A DNA stretch of 64,000 nt, from positions 1 through 64,000 of the forward strand of contig JAHBWC010000015.1 of NCBI GenBank assembly GCA_019637225.1, given 5' to 3'. Of the stretch, positions 10,549 through 18,961 are shown piece by piece. Position 1 is the first letter of the stretch. Each line of letters opens with the position of its first letter. A model generated the notes under the pieces. The model was not told the origin of the DNA, ran no database searches, and was given only the letters and a program-made list of their open reading frames with translations. The DNA comes from Labilithrix sp. Lineage in GTDB: Bacteria; Myxococcota_A; Polyangia; Polyangiales; Polyangiaceae. Position numbers and translations under genes: made by a program.

Positions 10549-11036
10549 CGGGCGCGCCCGTCGCGAGGCGAGCGAGCGCCAACGCGTGACGCGTGAGCGC
10601 GACCGCGCGACGTGAGCGCCGCCACGCGACGCGTGAGCGCGAGCGACGCCGCGCGACGTGAGCGACGCCGCGCGACGTGAGCGACGTGTGAGCGCGACCG
10701 TCGCGATGTGAGCGCGACCGTCGCGACGTGAGCGCGACCGCGCGACGTGAGAGGCGTCTCATGCTCGAGCTCACCGCGCGTGGTGACGCGCGACGCGGCA
10801 CGGCGGTCGCGCGCGCGAGCACCGCACGCGTCCGCGCGGTGACAGCTCTGATCGATGTCGGCGTTCGCCACAGACCGAAGCACGAAACCACGGCAGAAGC
10901 GGCCGGCTCGGCCACGTGGAGATGCGGTACGCGTCCTGCTTGAGCCTCGGCCTACAGGCGGAGCGCGTCGATGTCGAGTCTCTCACTCGATCGAGCGGCG
11001 CTCCTTGTCTTCCCCTCTTCGGATCCGGAGCGAACG
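10549..11036. other. Gene-free stretch (488 bp)
   Basis: No convincing gene is seen. The left half holds the GTGAGCGCGAC-type tandem repeat (separate entry). The right half (10755-11036) is unremarkable and must contain the promoter of the SMP-30-like lipoprotein gene, whose ribosome site GGAG lies 6 nt before its ATG. Confidence 0.6.
10593..10752. repeat. Degenerate tandem repeat, unit about 19-22 bp
   Basis: About eight head-to-tail copies begin with GTGAGCG and end with CGCGAC or TCGCGAC, for example GTGAGCGCGACCGCGCGAC. Unit length varies (19-26 bp, with one truncated copy), so it cannot keep a reading frame and is not coding. The array directly follows the acetyltransferase stop. A related GTGTGAGCC doublet occurs at 14931-14960. 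It could be a mini-satellite that expanded by slippage, or an array of protein-binding sites. Confidence 0.75.
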
Positions 11037-12113
11037 ATGAAACGCATTCTGCCGCTGCTGCTCGTCCTCACGCTTGGCGCCACGGCGTTCGGCTGCAAGG
11101 GCAAGTCGAAGGACGACGACAAGAACCCCGGCGATCCGGCCAACCCAGGCGGAGAGCAGCCGGGCGCGAACGAGCCCGGCGCCCCGACCGCCGAAGATCG
11201 CACGACGAACCCGATCGAAGGGATCGAGCCGCCCACCGCGATCCTCGAGGCGGGCGCGTTCACCGACGGCCCCGCCTGGCACGCTGGAAAGGGCGTCCTC
11301 TACTTCTCGACGCCGCTCGGCGACGGCGCGCTCTTTCACATGTTGCCCGACGGCCGCGTCCTCAAGGACCGCGACGGCGTGAGCGCGCAAGGCACGCAGC
11401 CCATCGGCAATACGGTCAACGCCGCAGGCGAGCTCGTCACCGTCGAGGCCAAGCGCGTCGTGCGCCAGGCGGCCGAGGGCGGCAACCTCGACGTCATCGC
11501 GATCAACTACTCGAACGCGCCGGCGCCGGCGCCGGCGCCGGGCGACGCGGGCGCGCCGGCCAGCGGCGACGGTCAGTTCGACACGCTCAACGACGTCGTC
11601 GCGCGCAAGGACGGCACGCTCTACGTGACCGATCCGGGCTACTTCGCGACGCCGACGGCGAACCGCATCTACCGCATCGATCCGGCGGGCAAGGTCCAGG
11701 TCGTCGAGGCGTTCGACTCCATCCCGCGCCCGAACGGCATCGCGCTGTCGCCCGACGAAAAGACGCTCTACGTCGGCTTCACCGCCCCCCTCGCGGGCAC
11801 GCTCCCGTTCGTCCGCAAGTACATCGTCAACGAGGACGGGACGCTCGGCGAGTGGACGAAGTTCGTCGACGTCGGACCGGAGAACTCGGAGCCGGACGGC
11901 CTCGCGGTCGACAAGGTCGGCAACGTGTACGTCGCCACGAAGGCGGGCGTCGAGGTCTACAAGCCGGACGGCAACCCTTGGGGCACCGTCCCGATCCCCG
12001 AGAAGCCGACGGGGCTCGCCTTCGGCGGTGAAGACCTCAAGACCCTCTACATCACCACCGGCGGCGAGAAGATCTGGCAGCTGAAGACGAAGCTCGCCGG
12101 CATCGCGCAGTAG
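11037..12113 (+). CDS. Lipoprotein of the SMP-30/gluconolactonase beta-propeller family
   Basis: A 358-residue lipoprotein. The ATG at 11037 has GGAG 6 nt upstream and leads straight into a signal peptide (MKRILPLLLVLTLG) with lipobox TAFGC; the next ~40 residues are a polar linker. The rest is a six-bladed propeller of the SMP-30/gluconolactonase/LRE type: AFTDGPAWHAGKGVLYFS, TLNDVVARKDGTLYVTDPG, RPNGIALSPDEKTLYVG, EPDGLAVDKVGNVYVATKAG and PTGLAFGGEDLKTLYIT. In this family Glu/Asn/Asp residues bind Ca2+ and the enzymes open lactones. Here a short Ala-Pro repeat interrupts one loop (near 11520). Probably periplasmic or outer-membrane anchored; substrate unknown. Confidence 0.88.
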   Translation: MKRILPLLLVLTLGATAFGCKGKSKDDDKNPGDPANPGGEQPGANEPGAPTAEDRTTNPIEGIEPPTAILEAGAFTDGPAWHAGKGVLYFSTPLGDGALFHMLPDGRVLKDRDGVSAQGTQPIGNTVNAAGELVTVEAKRVVRQAAEGGNLDVIAINYSNAPAPAPAPGDAGAPASGDGQFDTLNDVVARKDGTLYVTDPGYFATPTANRIYRIDPAGKVQVVEAFDSIPRPNGIALSPDEKTLYVGFTAPLAGTLPFVRKYIVNEDGTLGEWTKFVDVGPENSEPDGLAVDKVGNVYVATKAGVEVYKPDGNPWGTVPIPEKPTGLAFGGEDLKTLYITTGGEKIWQLKTKLAGIAQ

Positions 12114-12124
12114 CGATCGCCCGA

Positions 12125-12157
12125 CGCCTCGCCGAGTCGCTCGGCTCGCGCGAGGCG
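12125..12157. terminator. Bidirectional hairpin between convergent genes
   Basis: CGCCTCGC (12125-12132) pairs perfectly with GCGAGGCG (12150-12157). It sits between the stops of the two converging lipoprotein genes. No U-tract is present, as is usual at this GC content. Confidence 0.55.
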
Positions 12158-12162
12158 CCGGA

Positions 12163-13101
12163 TCAGAAGGACGCGAAGAAATCCCAGGTCGCCTTCGGGC
12201 CGCCCTCGGGCCACACGGAGTGACCAAGGCCCGGGATCTCGCAGTAGACGACGGGGCGATCCTGGGCGCACGACGCCAGCGAGACGCACGGCGACGGCTC
12301 GCGCGGCACGCCTCCCCCGGTGGCGCAGCCGTTCACCCGGCGCCAGTGCTCGCGGGACTTCTTCGCCTCGTCGAGCGCCACCTCGGCGTCGTCGGCGCCG
12401 TGCGCGATGAGCGCCGCGATGGGCCGCTCGGGACAGCGGAGCCGGCCGTCCGCGTCGTACTCGCCGCTGTCGCCGAACGGGCCTCCTCCCGCGTGCGACG
12501 CGATCGCGCGGAGGACGCTCCCGCGGCGGCACGCGAGCTGGTTCGCGAAGTAGCCTCCGGCGGAGTACCCCGTCGCGAAGACGCGCTTTCGATCGACGCA
12601 GTGGCTGACCGAGAGCGCCTCGAGGATCGCGTCGAACAGCAGGATGTCGATGTTGCTGTCGGCGTCGCGCTCGAGATCCCACGTCCCGGTCGCGTCGTCG
12701 GCGTTCGGATAGACGAAGATCGCCTGGCCGCGCGCCTCGAGCTCCAGGTTGTAGACGCCGCGGAGCCCGGCGCCGTCGCCGCCGCTGCCGTGGAACATGA
12801 ACACCAGCGGGAGCGGCGTCGTGCCGTCATGCGCGTCGGGAATGATCGCGTGGTACGTAATGATCGCGTGGTACGTGCGGAGGTTGTTTTTGACCGTCAC
12901 GGGCTGATTGCCGAGCACCCCCTTCGGCGCGCCGTCCTTGCCGCACCCTTGCGAAGACTCGCTCCGCACGCGGCTCGTCGGCTCGGGCGCGGGCGAATCG
13001 TCGCTGCAGCCGAGGCCCGAGCCGAGCGCGCCGAGGACGAGCGACGTGGCGAGGACGAGGGACGCCTGAACCGGGCGCGAGCGCGGGTCGACCGAGGGCA
13101 T
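12163..13101 (-). CDS. Lipoprotein esterase of the PHB-depolymerase/LpqC type
   Basis: A 312-residue lipoprotein (signal peptide about 10-32, lipobox GLGC). The alpha/beta-hydrolase domain shows PLVFMFHGSGGDG (oxyanion region), FVYPNADD, the nucleophile motif ATGYSAGGYF, an AHGADDAEV strand that can supply the acid, and GLGHSVWPEGG with the catalytic histidine. This matches secreted polyhydroxybutyrate depolymerase/feruloyl-esterase-like proteins. Several cysteines (CRRG, NGCA, SPC, ASC) probably form disulfides. Just before the first strand there is an in-frame duplication (YHAIIT repeated) caused by an 18-bp tandem repeat. It acts outside the inner membrane; the ester substrate is unknown. 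Confidence 0.85.
   Translation of the reverse strand: MPSVDPRSRPVQASLVLATSLVLGALGSGLGCSDDSPAPEPTSRVRSESSQGCGKDGAPKGVLGNQPVTVKNNLRTYHAIITYHAIIPDAHDGTTPLPLVFMFHGSGGDGAGLRGVYNLELEARGQAIFVYPNADDATGTWDLERDADSNIDILLFDAILEALSVSHCVDRKRVFATGYSAGGYFANQLACRRGSVLRAIASHAGGGPFGDSGEYDADGRLRCPERPIAALIAHGADDAEVALDEAKKSREHWRRVNGCATGGGVPREPSPCVSLASCAQDRPVVYCEIPGLGHSVWPEGGPKATWDFFASF
12841..12876. repeat. Perfect 18-bp tandem duplication inside the esterase gene
   Basis: AATGATCGCGTGGTACGT occurs twice head to tail (12841-12858 and 12859-12876, + strand). It adds six in-frame residues (YHAIIT) to the esterase ahead of its first core strand. The two copies are identical, so the event looks recent. Confidence 0.9.
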
Positions 13102-13193
13102 GGCGCGCGAGACTACGCGAGCCGCGCGCGCGAAGTCGTGTCACGGCCGGGATACTCGAAGCCCCCTGGGACGTGTCGTCCCGGGGCGCCGCG

Positions 13194-13793
13194 TCACTCA
13201 ACGACGATGACGTCGCCGCCCTGGAGCGTGAACGCGATGCTCTTCGGATCCGCCGAGCGAAGGTCCTGGTAGCGGAAGCGGACGCGCTGAGGGAGCGACT
13301 TGCGGACGACGAAGACCTTGTCCGCGTCCGCGTAGTCGGAGAGCCCGCCGGCCGCGGCGAGCGCGTGGAGCACGTTGGCGCCGTGATCGAGCTGGAAGAC
13401 CCCGGCGTTCTTGACCTCGCCGAGGACGGAGACCTTGAGCTCGGCGCCGGCGTCGAGCGTCACGGTGACCGAGGGCGCGACCACGACCGACTTCAGCCGG
13501 TCCTGGATCTCGGAGGCGAGCTGGGCGGGTCGCTTCCCGCGCGCCATCACCTCACCGATGACGGGCATCGAGATCTTGCCGTCGGAGCGAACCCTCTCGT
13601 GGGTCGAGAGCGGCTCCTGGTTGAAGACGCGGACGTTCACGGTGTCGCCGTCCTGGATGATCACGCCCTCGGTCGAGCCGGTCGCCGACGGGGGCAGGCT
13701 GTCGGCCCAGACGAAGGGGCCCGTCGCGGCGCACGCGGCGACCGACGTGAAGGCCATGACGAAGACGCAAGGACGGACCCATCCGGAGATCAT
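13194..13793 (-). CDS. Polysaccharide export lipoprotein (OPX/Wza family)
   Basis: About 199 residues from the ATG at 13793, which opens with a signal peptide (MISGWVRPCVFVMAF) and lipobox VAAC; a longer upstream extension lacks any export signal. A polysaccharide-biosynthesis/export domain follows (GVIIQDGDTVNVRVFNQEPLS, VRSDGKISMPVIGEV, GKRPAQLASEIQDRL), then a SLBB-like domain (LKVSVLGEVKNAGVFQLDHG, LHALAAAGGLSDYADADKVFVVR) and the closing LQGGDVIVVE. It would form the periplasmic/outer-membrane channel exporting the polymer primed by the 6058-8961 enzyme, with the copolymerase at 29860-31398. It is shorter than E. coli Wza (about 380 residues) and lacks the C-terminal membrane helix region, as many OPX proteins do. 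Confidence 0.92.
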   Translation of the reverse strand: MISGWVRPCVFVMAFTSVAACAATGPFVWADSLPPSATGSTEGVIIQDGDTVNVRVFNQEPLSTHERVRSDGKISMPVIGEVMARGKRPAQLASEIQDRLKSVVVAPSVTVTLDAGAELKVSVLGEVKNAGVFQLDHGANVLHALAAAGGLSDYADADKVFVVRKSLPQRVRFRYQDLRSADPKSIAFTLQGGDVIVVE

Positions 13794-14056
13794 GTCGGGG
13801 CCATGATACACAAATCGCCTCGCGCCGTTCGAGGCCTCGTCGCCCGGCGTGGCGCGGGCCTCGGCGATGGTGTCGACGCGACTCCACAGTCGATCCAACC
13901 GCCCGCTCCGCCGCCGCGGCGCCACCGCTGGAACAGGCCGAAAACCGCGAGGCGCACCATGTAACCAAGCGGCACGCTCGCTGCAGTTCACCACTCCCAT
14001 CAAGACGCAACGCGCGGCGCTCGAAGCGAGCGTCGCCACGAAAGGAGATGGGAATC

Positions 14057-14770
14057 ATGAGTCGCAAGTGGGTGGTGCTCGGCGCAGCGGTGACGACGAT
14101 GATGGCGACCCTGATCGGCTGCGCGCCGCCGGACGAGGGCGACGAGGAGATGGGCGCGTCGAGCGACGCCGTCACCGAGACGCCGGTCGGCCAGTGCTCG
14201 GGCGACGGCAACCTCCGCGAAGCGCCGAGCACGAGCTCGGCGATCGCGGCCAGCGTCGGCGGCTCGAAGGTCAACGTCTACTGCCAGACGCGCGGCCAAG
14301 CTCCACAGCCCGGATGGTCGGAAACGTGGATCGGCGTGAACCTGAGGCAGGGCTACGCGCTCCGCTACATGCACGTCAGCACGCTCGCGTGCGGCGGCGA
14401 CGTCGACCTCCAGGGGCTCCGCGACTGCTCGACACCCACGGACGATGCCTCGACGTCGAACGGCAGCGCCCCCACGGGCTCGGCTCCGGCCGCGACCACC
14501 ACGCTCCACGACACGAAGAGCGCGCCCGGCGGCGCCTTCTCGGCCAGCGTCCACGTCGGCCGCACCGCGCCCGGAACGGTCAGCGTCTCGGGCCAGTGGA
14601 CCGCCTACGACGCGAGCGGCCGAGTGGTCGGCCGTAACGTCTGCACGGCGGCGCCGGCCCTCTACCGCGACTCGTTCACCGGCCCGTTCTCGTGTCACGG
14701 CGACGCCTTCGGCGCGACGCGCTTCGAGATCACGTACACGGCGACGTCGCCCGGCACGCTCTCGCGCTGA
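14057..14770 (+). CDS. Lipoprotein with SH3b-like domain
   Basis: About 237 residues. The ATG at 14057 is preferred because AAAGGAG lies 9 nt upstream; the ATG at 14048 touches that site. The signal peptide (MSRKWVVLGAAV) ends in lipobox LIGC. Residues about 45-115 resemble a bacterial SH3 domain (GDGNLREAPSTSSAI, SKVNVYCQTRG, WIGVNLRQGYALRYMHV), a fold that binds peptidoglycan or other ligands. A Ser/Thr/Ala linker leads to a beta-rich C-terminal part (ASVHVGRTAPGTVSVSGQW) with cysteines that may pair. It diverges from the OPX gene. Function beyond surface or cell-wall binding cannot be told. Confidence 0.75.
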   Translation: MSRKWVVLGAAVTTMMATLIGCAPPDEGDEEMGASSDAVTETPVGQCSGDGNLREAPSTSSAIAASVGGSKVNVYCQTRGQAPQPGWSETWIGVNLRQGYALRYMHVSTLACGGDVDLQGLRDCSTPTDDASTSNGSAPTGSAPAATTTLHDTKSAPGGAFSASVHVGRTAPGTVSVSGQWTAYDASGRVVGRNVCTAAPALYRDSFTGPFSCHGDAFGATRFEITYTATSPGTLSR

Positions 14771-14930
14771 CGGTTCGAGCCGGCGCCGGTCCGCGCCTGA
14801 GCTCATCGCTCTCCGCATCCCCGCGGCCCGCTCGACATCGCGGTGGGGATGCGCCGGCGCGACGGCCCTTCCCTGCCGACCGGACTCATGCGAAGACGGA
14901 GGCATGAGGCAACGTTCGCCGGGCTGCCGT

Positions 14931-14960
14931 GTGTGAGCCTCGCCCGTGTGAGCCTCGCCG
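14931..14960. repeat. Two-copy 15-bp tandem repeat upstream of the spermidine-synthase-like gene
   Basis: GTGTGAGCCTCGCC followed by C or G occurs twice (14931-14945, 14946-14960), then GTGAGAGG, which doubles as the ribosome site of the next gene. It resembles the GTGAGCG units of the array at 10593-10752. Confidence 0.6.
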
Positions 14961-14975
14961 CGTGAGAGGTGCCCG

Positions 14976-17225
14976 CTGCGACCGGCCGAAGCCCTGAAGT
15001 CCGCGAGCTTCGCGCTGACGATCTTCGTCGGCGCGAAGCTCCTCTTCGCGTGCCAGCCCATGGTCGCGCGGATGATCGTCCCGTCGCTCGGCGGCGCGCC
15101 TGCGGTGTGGATCGTCTGCTCGCTCTGCTTCCAGGCGCTCCTGCTCGCCGGATACGGCTACGCGCACGTCCTCGCGACGCGACTGCCGCTCCGCGCCCAG
15201 CTCGTCGTCCACCTCGTGGCGATCGGCTCCGCCTTCCTCGTGCTGCCGATCGCGATCGACGATCGAACCGTCGAGCGCCTCACGTCCGGACACCCGACGA
15301 TCGGCCTGCTCGTCGTCCTCATCCGCGCGGTGGGCCTTCCGTTCTTCGTCCTCTCGACCACGTCGCCGCTGCTGCAGCGCTGGTGCGCCGAGCTCGGCGA
15401 TCGCGATCCGTATCACCTGTACGCGGCGAGCAACGCGGGCAGCATGCTCGCGCTCCTCGGCTACCCCCTGCTCGTCGAGCCCTCGCTCGCGGTGAAGGAG
15501 CAGAGCCGCGCGCTCCAGGGCGGCTTCGTCGCGTACGCCGTGCTCGTCGCGCTCTCGGCGGCCTTCACCGCGCGCGGGCGCCGCGTGCCCGCCGCTGTCG
15601 ACGCGCCGGCGGACGACGTCGGGCCGCCGGCACGCGGCGAGAGCAAGTGGCGCGAGCGCCTCGTCTGGGGCGGTCTCGCGTTCGTCCCGTCGACGCTCCT
15701 GCTCGGCGCGACCGAGTACATCACCACCGACATCGCGAGCGTCCCGTTGCTCTGGGTGCTCCCGCTCGCGCTCTACCTCCTCTCGTTCATCGTCGCGTTC
15801 GCCAAGCGGCAGGTCGTGCCGCCGCGCGTCGCCTCGCGCGCGACCGCGCTCGTCGCCGCGCTCGTCGTCGCGCTGACGCTCGCGAACGTGGCGGGGCCCG
15901 CGTGGCTCGTGGTCGGCGCGCACGTGCTCCTACTGTTCGTCGGGAGCGTCGTCTGTCACCGCGCGCTCGCCGAGCGCCGCCCGCCCGCGGCGCGGTTGAC
16001 GGAGCTCTACCTCTCGATCTCGATCGGCGGCGTGCTCGGCGGCGTGGTGAACGGGCTCGTGGCTCCGTTCGTGTTCGACGATCTCTTCGAGTACCCCGTC
16101 GCCATCGGCCTCGTGTGCCTCGCGCGCGCCGCGCTCGAGCGGGCACCGGCCCCCGCGACGCGGCGGGAGATCGGCCGCGACGTCGGGCTCGGCGCGGCGC
16201 TCGGCGGCGTCACCTGGGGTCTGGTCAAGATCGGCGCGGCGCTGAAAGCCGATCCGCAGTCGTCCTTCGTGTGGATGTTCGGCGCGCCGCTGGTCGTGGC
16301 GTACGTGTGGTCGAAGCGCCCCGTTCGTTACGCGGTCGCGATCGCGGGGCTCCTCCTCGCCGGCATGAGCCACGGCGGCTTCCGCGGGACGACCCTCTGG
16401 TCGCACCGCGGCTTCTTCGGCGTCCTCCAGGTGACGCGCGAGCGCGAGGGCCGCTTCGAGCTGCTCGTCTCGGGACGCACGATGCACGGCAAGCAGGCGC
16501 TCGCTCCCGACGCCCGGCACGTGCCGCTCGCGTACTACCACCCGACCGGCCCGGCCGGCGACTTCCTCGGCCCGTTGCCGACGCCGACGCCGACGCCGGC
16601 GCCGACGCCGTCGCTCGCCCCGCGCCGCGTCGGCGTCATCGGGCTCGGCGCCGGCGCCCTCGCGGCGTACGCGCGGCCGGGCGACGCGTGGACGTTCTTC
16701 GAGATCGATCCCGCCGTCGTGGAGGTCGCGCGGACCCGCTTCGGCTTCTTGCAGCGCGCCGAGGCGCACGCGACCGTCGCCGTCGAGACGGGCGACGCGC
16801 GCCTCCGGCTCCGTCAGGGTGAGGCGGCGCGCTTCGACGTGCTCGTGCTCGACGCGTTCAGCTCGGACGCCGTGCCGGTCCACCTCGTCACGCGCGAGGC
16901 GCTCGCCGTCTACCGCCGCGCCCTCGCGCCGGGGGGAGCGCTGCTCGTGCACGTGTCGAACAACCACGTGCGCCTCGCGCCGGTGTTCGCGGCGCTCGCG
17001 CGCGACGCCGGCCTCGTCGCGATCGGGCGGAACGACGCCGACGTCGACGCCGCAGAGAGGACGGCCGGCAAAGAAGCGTCGGAGTGGCTCGTCCTCACCG
17101 CCTCGCGCGAGGAGATCGATCTCCTTCTCCGGACGAAGAAGGGCTGGGGCCCGCTCGCTCCGCCGGCACGCGCGCGCGTCTGGACCGACGACTACGCCGA
17201 CGTGCTCGGCGCGCTCCAGTTCTGA
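14976..17225 (+). CDS. Membrane-fused spermidine-synthase-like protein
   Basis: About 749 residues: an N-terminal membrane part (about residues 1-520, some ten or more helices) fused to a Rossmann methyltransferase-type domain of the spermidine synthase family (VGVIGLGAGALAAY, FFEIDPAVVEVA, FDVLVLDAFSSDAVPVHLVT, ALAPGGALLVHVSNNH). Polyamine synthesis is not certain for this fused family. The first ATG (15060) would remove the first helix (FALTIFVGAKLLFACQP), which relatives keep, and no ATG, GTG or TTG lies between it and the in-frame stop at 14949. The CTG at 14976, with GAGAGG 6-8 nt upstream, is therefore the likely start. A Thr-Pro repeat linker (near 16575-16615) joins the two halves. 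Stand-alone, convergent with the glycosyltransferase operon. Confidence 0.85.
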   Translation: MRPAEALKSASFALTIFVGAKLLFACQPMVARMIVPSLGGAPAVWIVCSLCFQALLLAGYGYAHVLATRLPLRAQLVVHLVAIGSAFLVLPIAIDDRTVERLTSGHPTIGLLVVLIRAVGLPFFVLSTTSPLLQRWCAELGDRDPYHLYAASNAGSMLALLGYPLLVEPSLAVKEQSRALQGGFVAYAVLVALSAAFTARGRRVPAAVDAPADDVGPPARGESKWRERLVWGGLAFVPSTLLLGATEYITTDIASVPLLWVLPLALYLLSFIVAFAKRQVVPPRVASRATALVAALVVALTLANVAGPAWLVVGAHVLLLFVGSVVCHRALAERRPPAARLTELYLSISIGGVLGGVVNGLVAPFVFDDLFEYPVAIGLVCLARAALERAPAPATRREIGRDVGLGAALGGVTWGLVKIGAALKADPQSSFVWMFGAPLVVAYVWSKRPVRYAVAIAGLLLAGMSHGGFRGTTLWSHRGFFGVLQVTREREGRFELLVSGRTMHGKQALAPDARHVPLAYYHPTGPAGDFLGPLPTPTPTPAPTPSLAPRRVGVIGLGAGALAAYARPGDAWTFFEIDPAVVEVARTRFGFLQRAEAHATVAVETGDARLRLRQGEAARFDVLVLDAFSSDAVPVHLVTREALAVYRRALAPGGALLVHVSNNHVRLAPVFAALARDAGLVAIGRNDADVDAAERTAGKEASEWLVLTASREEIDLLLRTKKGWGPLAPPARARVWTDDYADVLGALQF

Positions 17226-17249
17226 TCGGCGCTCCTCGCGTCGGCGCGG

Positions 17250-18950
17250 TCAGCCGCGCGGCCGCACCGGCGCGCGCGCGCCGACGTGCGGCACGGGCGC
17301 CTCGACGATCGAGCGCGGCGGGACGCTCTGCGACAGGACGCACCCCGCCATGATCTTCGTCCCCTCCCCGACCACGATCGGGCCGTAGAGCGTCGCGCCG
17401 ATCCCGACGTGGACGCTCTTGTCGAGGAGCGGCGCGCCGGCCTGCTTCGTCACCGGATCCGGTCCGTACCCGAGGGTGACGTTCTGGAACAGGATGCACC
17501 CGTGGCGCGCGCGCGCGGCGTAGCTGATGGCGAGGCCGAAGCCGTGCACGATCATGATGCCCGGCTCGAGGTCCGCGTCCCAGTGGACGTCGGAGGCGAA
17601 CGCATGCCGGATCGTCCGCGACATGAACTGCGCCCCGAGCTCGAGGCCCGACGCGCGGAAGAAGCGCATGACGCGGTAGGCGATCATCAGCTGGAAGCCG
17701 ATCTTCTTCACCGCGTCGCTCGCGAGCGCGGCGCCGCCGGGAGCCGCGAACGCGTCCACGCCGCCTCCGGACTCGACGCGATCGTCGTACTTTTCGCCGT
17801 AGAAGCGGAGGACGCGGTGGTCCTCGCGCACGGCCTCGCGGAACGCGCGGAACGCGCCGGCGTCGCCGCGCTCGCCGCGCCGGAGGAGCGAGACGCCGCG
17901 CTCGAACTCGCGGTACTCGCGGCGCACGACGTCGTAGCCGCCGACCTCCTTGCGGACGCCGCGGTAGTACTGGATGCCGTAGACAAACGTCATGCCGGCG
18001 AGCGCGACGGGCTCGAGGCCGACCTTGTCGAAGACCGACGCGGTGCGGATCGCCGCGCCGGCGACGACACTCGCCGCGGTCGGCGACGCGAGGCCGAGCG
18101 TCATGAACGGGCGCTTCAGCGGGTTCGCCACCGGCAAGAAGCGCCAGGGGCTCGACTCGGGCATGTCCGGGTGCTTTCGCGCGAGCTTCGCCTGGTAGAC
18201 GCCGTCGCGGAACGCGCGATCCATCCACTTCTTCATCGACGTCCAGTCGGAGCCGTGGACGCTCTCGGCCTCGTTCGCGAACGCGAAGCGCGCGCCGGCC
18301 TTCTCGAGGCGCACGCCGAGCTCTTCGTCCTCGAGCGCGCGGAACGCCGGATCGAAGCCTCCCGCGCGGACGAACAGCTCGCGGGGCATGCTGACGTTGC
18401 CCGTGTAGATGTTGTGCCCGCGCACCGGACGCGCGCCCGAGGCGAGCTCGTCGCCCTGGCTCGCCATGACGCGCGCGTAGTAGCGCTCGAAGAGCGGCAT
18501 GTCGGCGAGCTTCGCGTCGGGGCGGAGGCGTCCGAGCACGACCGAGTCCGTCGCGTCGCCGATCTCGAGGTGCCGCGCGACGTGCTTCGCGAGAAAATCC
18601 GGCCTCACCTGCATGTCGTCGTCGAGGAACACGACGATCTTGCCGCGCGCGAGGTCGACGCCGCGCTGGCGCGCCGCCGCGGCCCCGGCGTTGTCCTGGC
18701 GCTCGATGCGGTGCGCGTAGCGGGTCTCGACGCCGGCGAGCGCCGCGCGCGTGTCGTCCTTCGAGCCGTCGTCGACGGCGATCACCTCGAAGCGCGACGG
18801 CTCGAGCGTCTGCGCGTCGAGGTCCCGGAGCAGGCGTCGCAGGAGCTCCTGCCGATCGTACGTCGCGATGACGACGCTCAGCCAGAGGCCGGCGCCGAGG
18901 TCCACGTGGCTCGAAGGGCTCGTCATGGCTCCTGGACGAACGGCATCCAT
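17250..18950 (-). CDS. GT2 glycosyltransferase fused to serine-acetyltransferase-like domain
   Basis: A 566-residue fusion. The N-terminal ~300 residues are a family 2 glycosyltransferase: LSVVIATYDRQELL, FEVIAVDDGS, the metal-binding FLDDDMQV, and an acceptor-side ALEDEELGVRL. A ~130-residue helical middle follows. The C-terminal ~170 residues are a CysE-like hexapeptide acetyltransferase (AFASDVHWDADLEPGIMIVH, HGCILFQNVTLGYG, VHVGIGATLYGPIVVGEGTKI). It probably adds one sugar and acetylates the same lipid-linked glycan at the inner membrane. Start: ATG 18950, 12 bp after the ATP-grasp stop (alternative ATG 18926). It is the only soluble-type glycosyltransferase in the window, too few to build a repeat unit. 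Co-transcribed with the ATP-grasp gene. Confidence 0.9.
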   Translation of the reverse strand: MDAVRPGAMTSPSSHVDLGAGLWLSVVIATYDRQELLRRLLRDLDAQTLEPSRFEVIAVDDGSKDDTRAALAGVETRYAHRIERQDNAGAAAARQRGVDLARGKIVVFLDDDMQVRPDFLAKHVARHLEIGDATDSVVLGRLRPDAKLADMPLFERYYARVMASQGDELASGARPVRGHNIYTGNVSMPRELFVRAGGFDPAFRALEDEELGVRLEKAGARFAFANEAESVHGSDWTSMKKWMDRAFRDGVYQAKLARKHPDMPESSPWRFLPVANPLKRPFMTLGLASPTAASVVAGAAIRTASVFDKVGLEPVALAGMTFVYGIQYYRGVRKEVGGYDVVRREYREFERGVSLLRRGERGDAGAFRAFREAVREDHRVLRFYGEKYDDRVESGGGVDAFAAPGGAALASDAVKKIGFQLMIAYRVMRFFRASGLELGAQFMSRTIRHAFASDVHWDADLEPGIMIVHGFGLAISYAARARHGCILFQNVTLGYGPDPVTKQAGAPLLDKSVHVGIGATLYGPIVVGEGTKIMAGCVLSQSVPPRSIVEAPVPHVGARAPVRPRG

Positions 18951-18961
18951 CGCGGCGGCCG

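Noticed and set aside
10593..10752. Possible CRISPR array
   Set aside because: Units are 19-26 bp with no unique spacers between constant repeats and no cas genes, so it is a simple tandem repeat.
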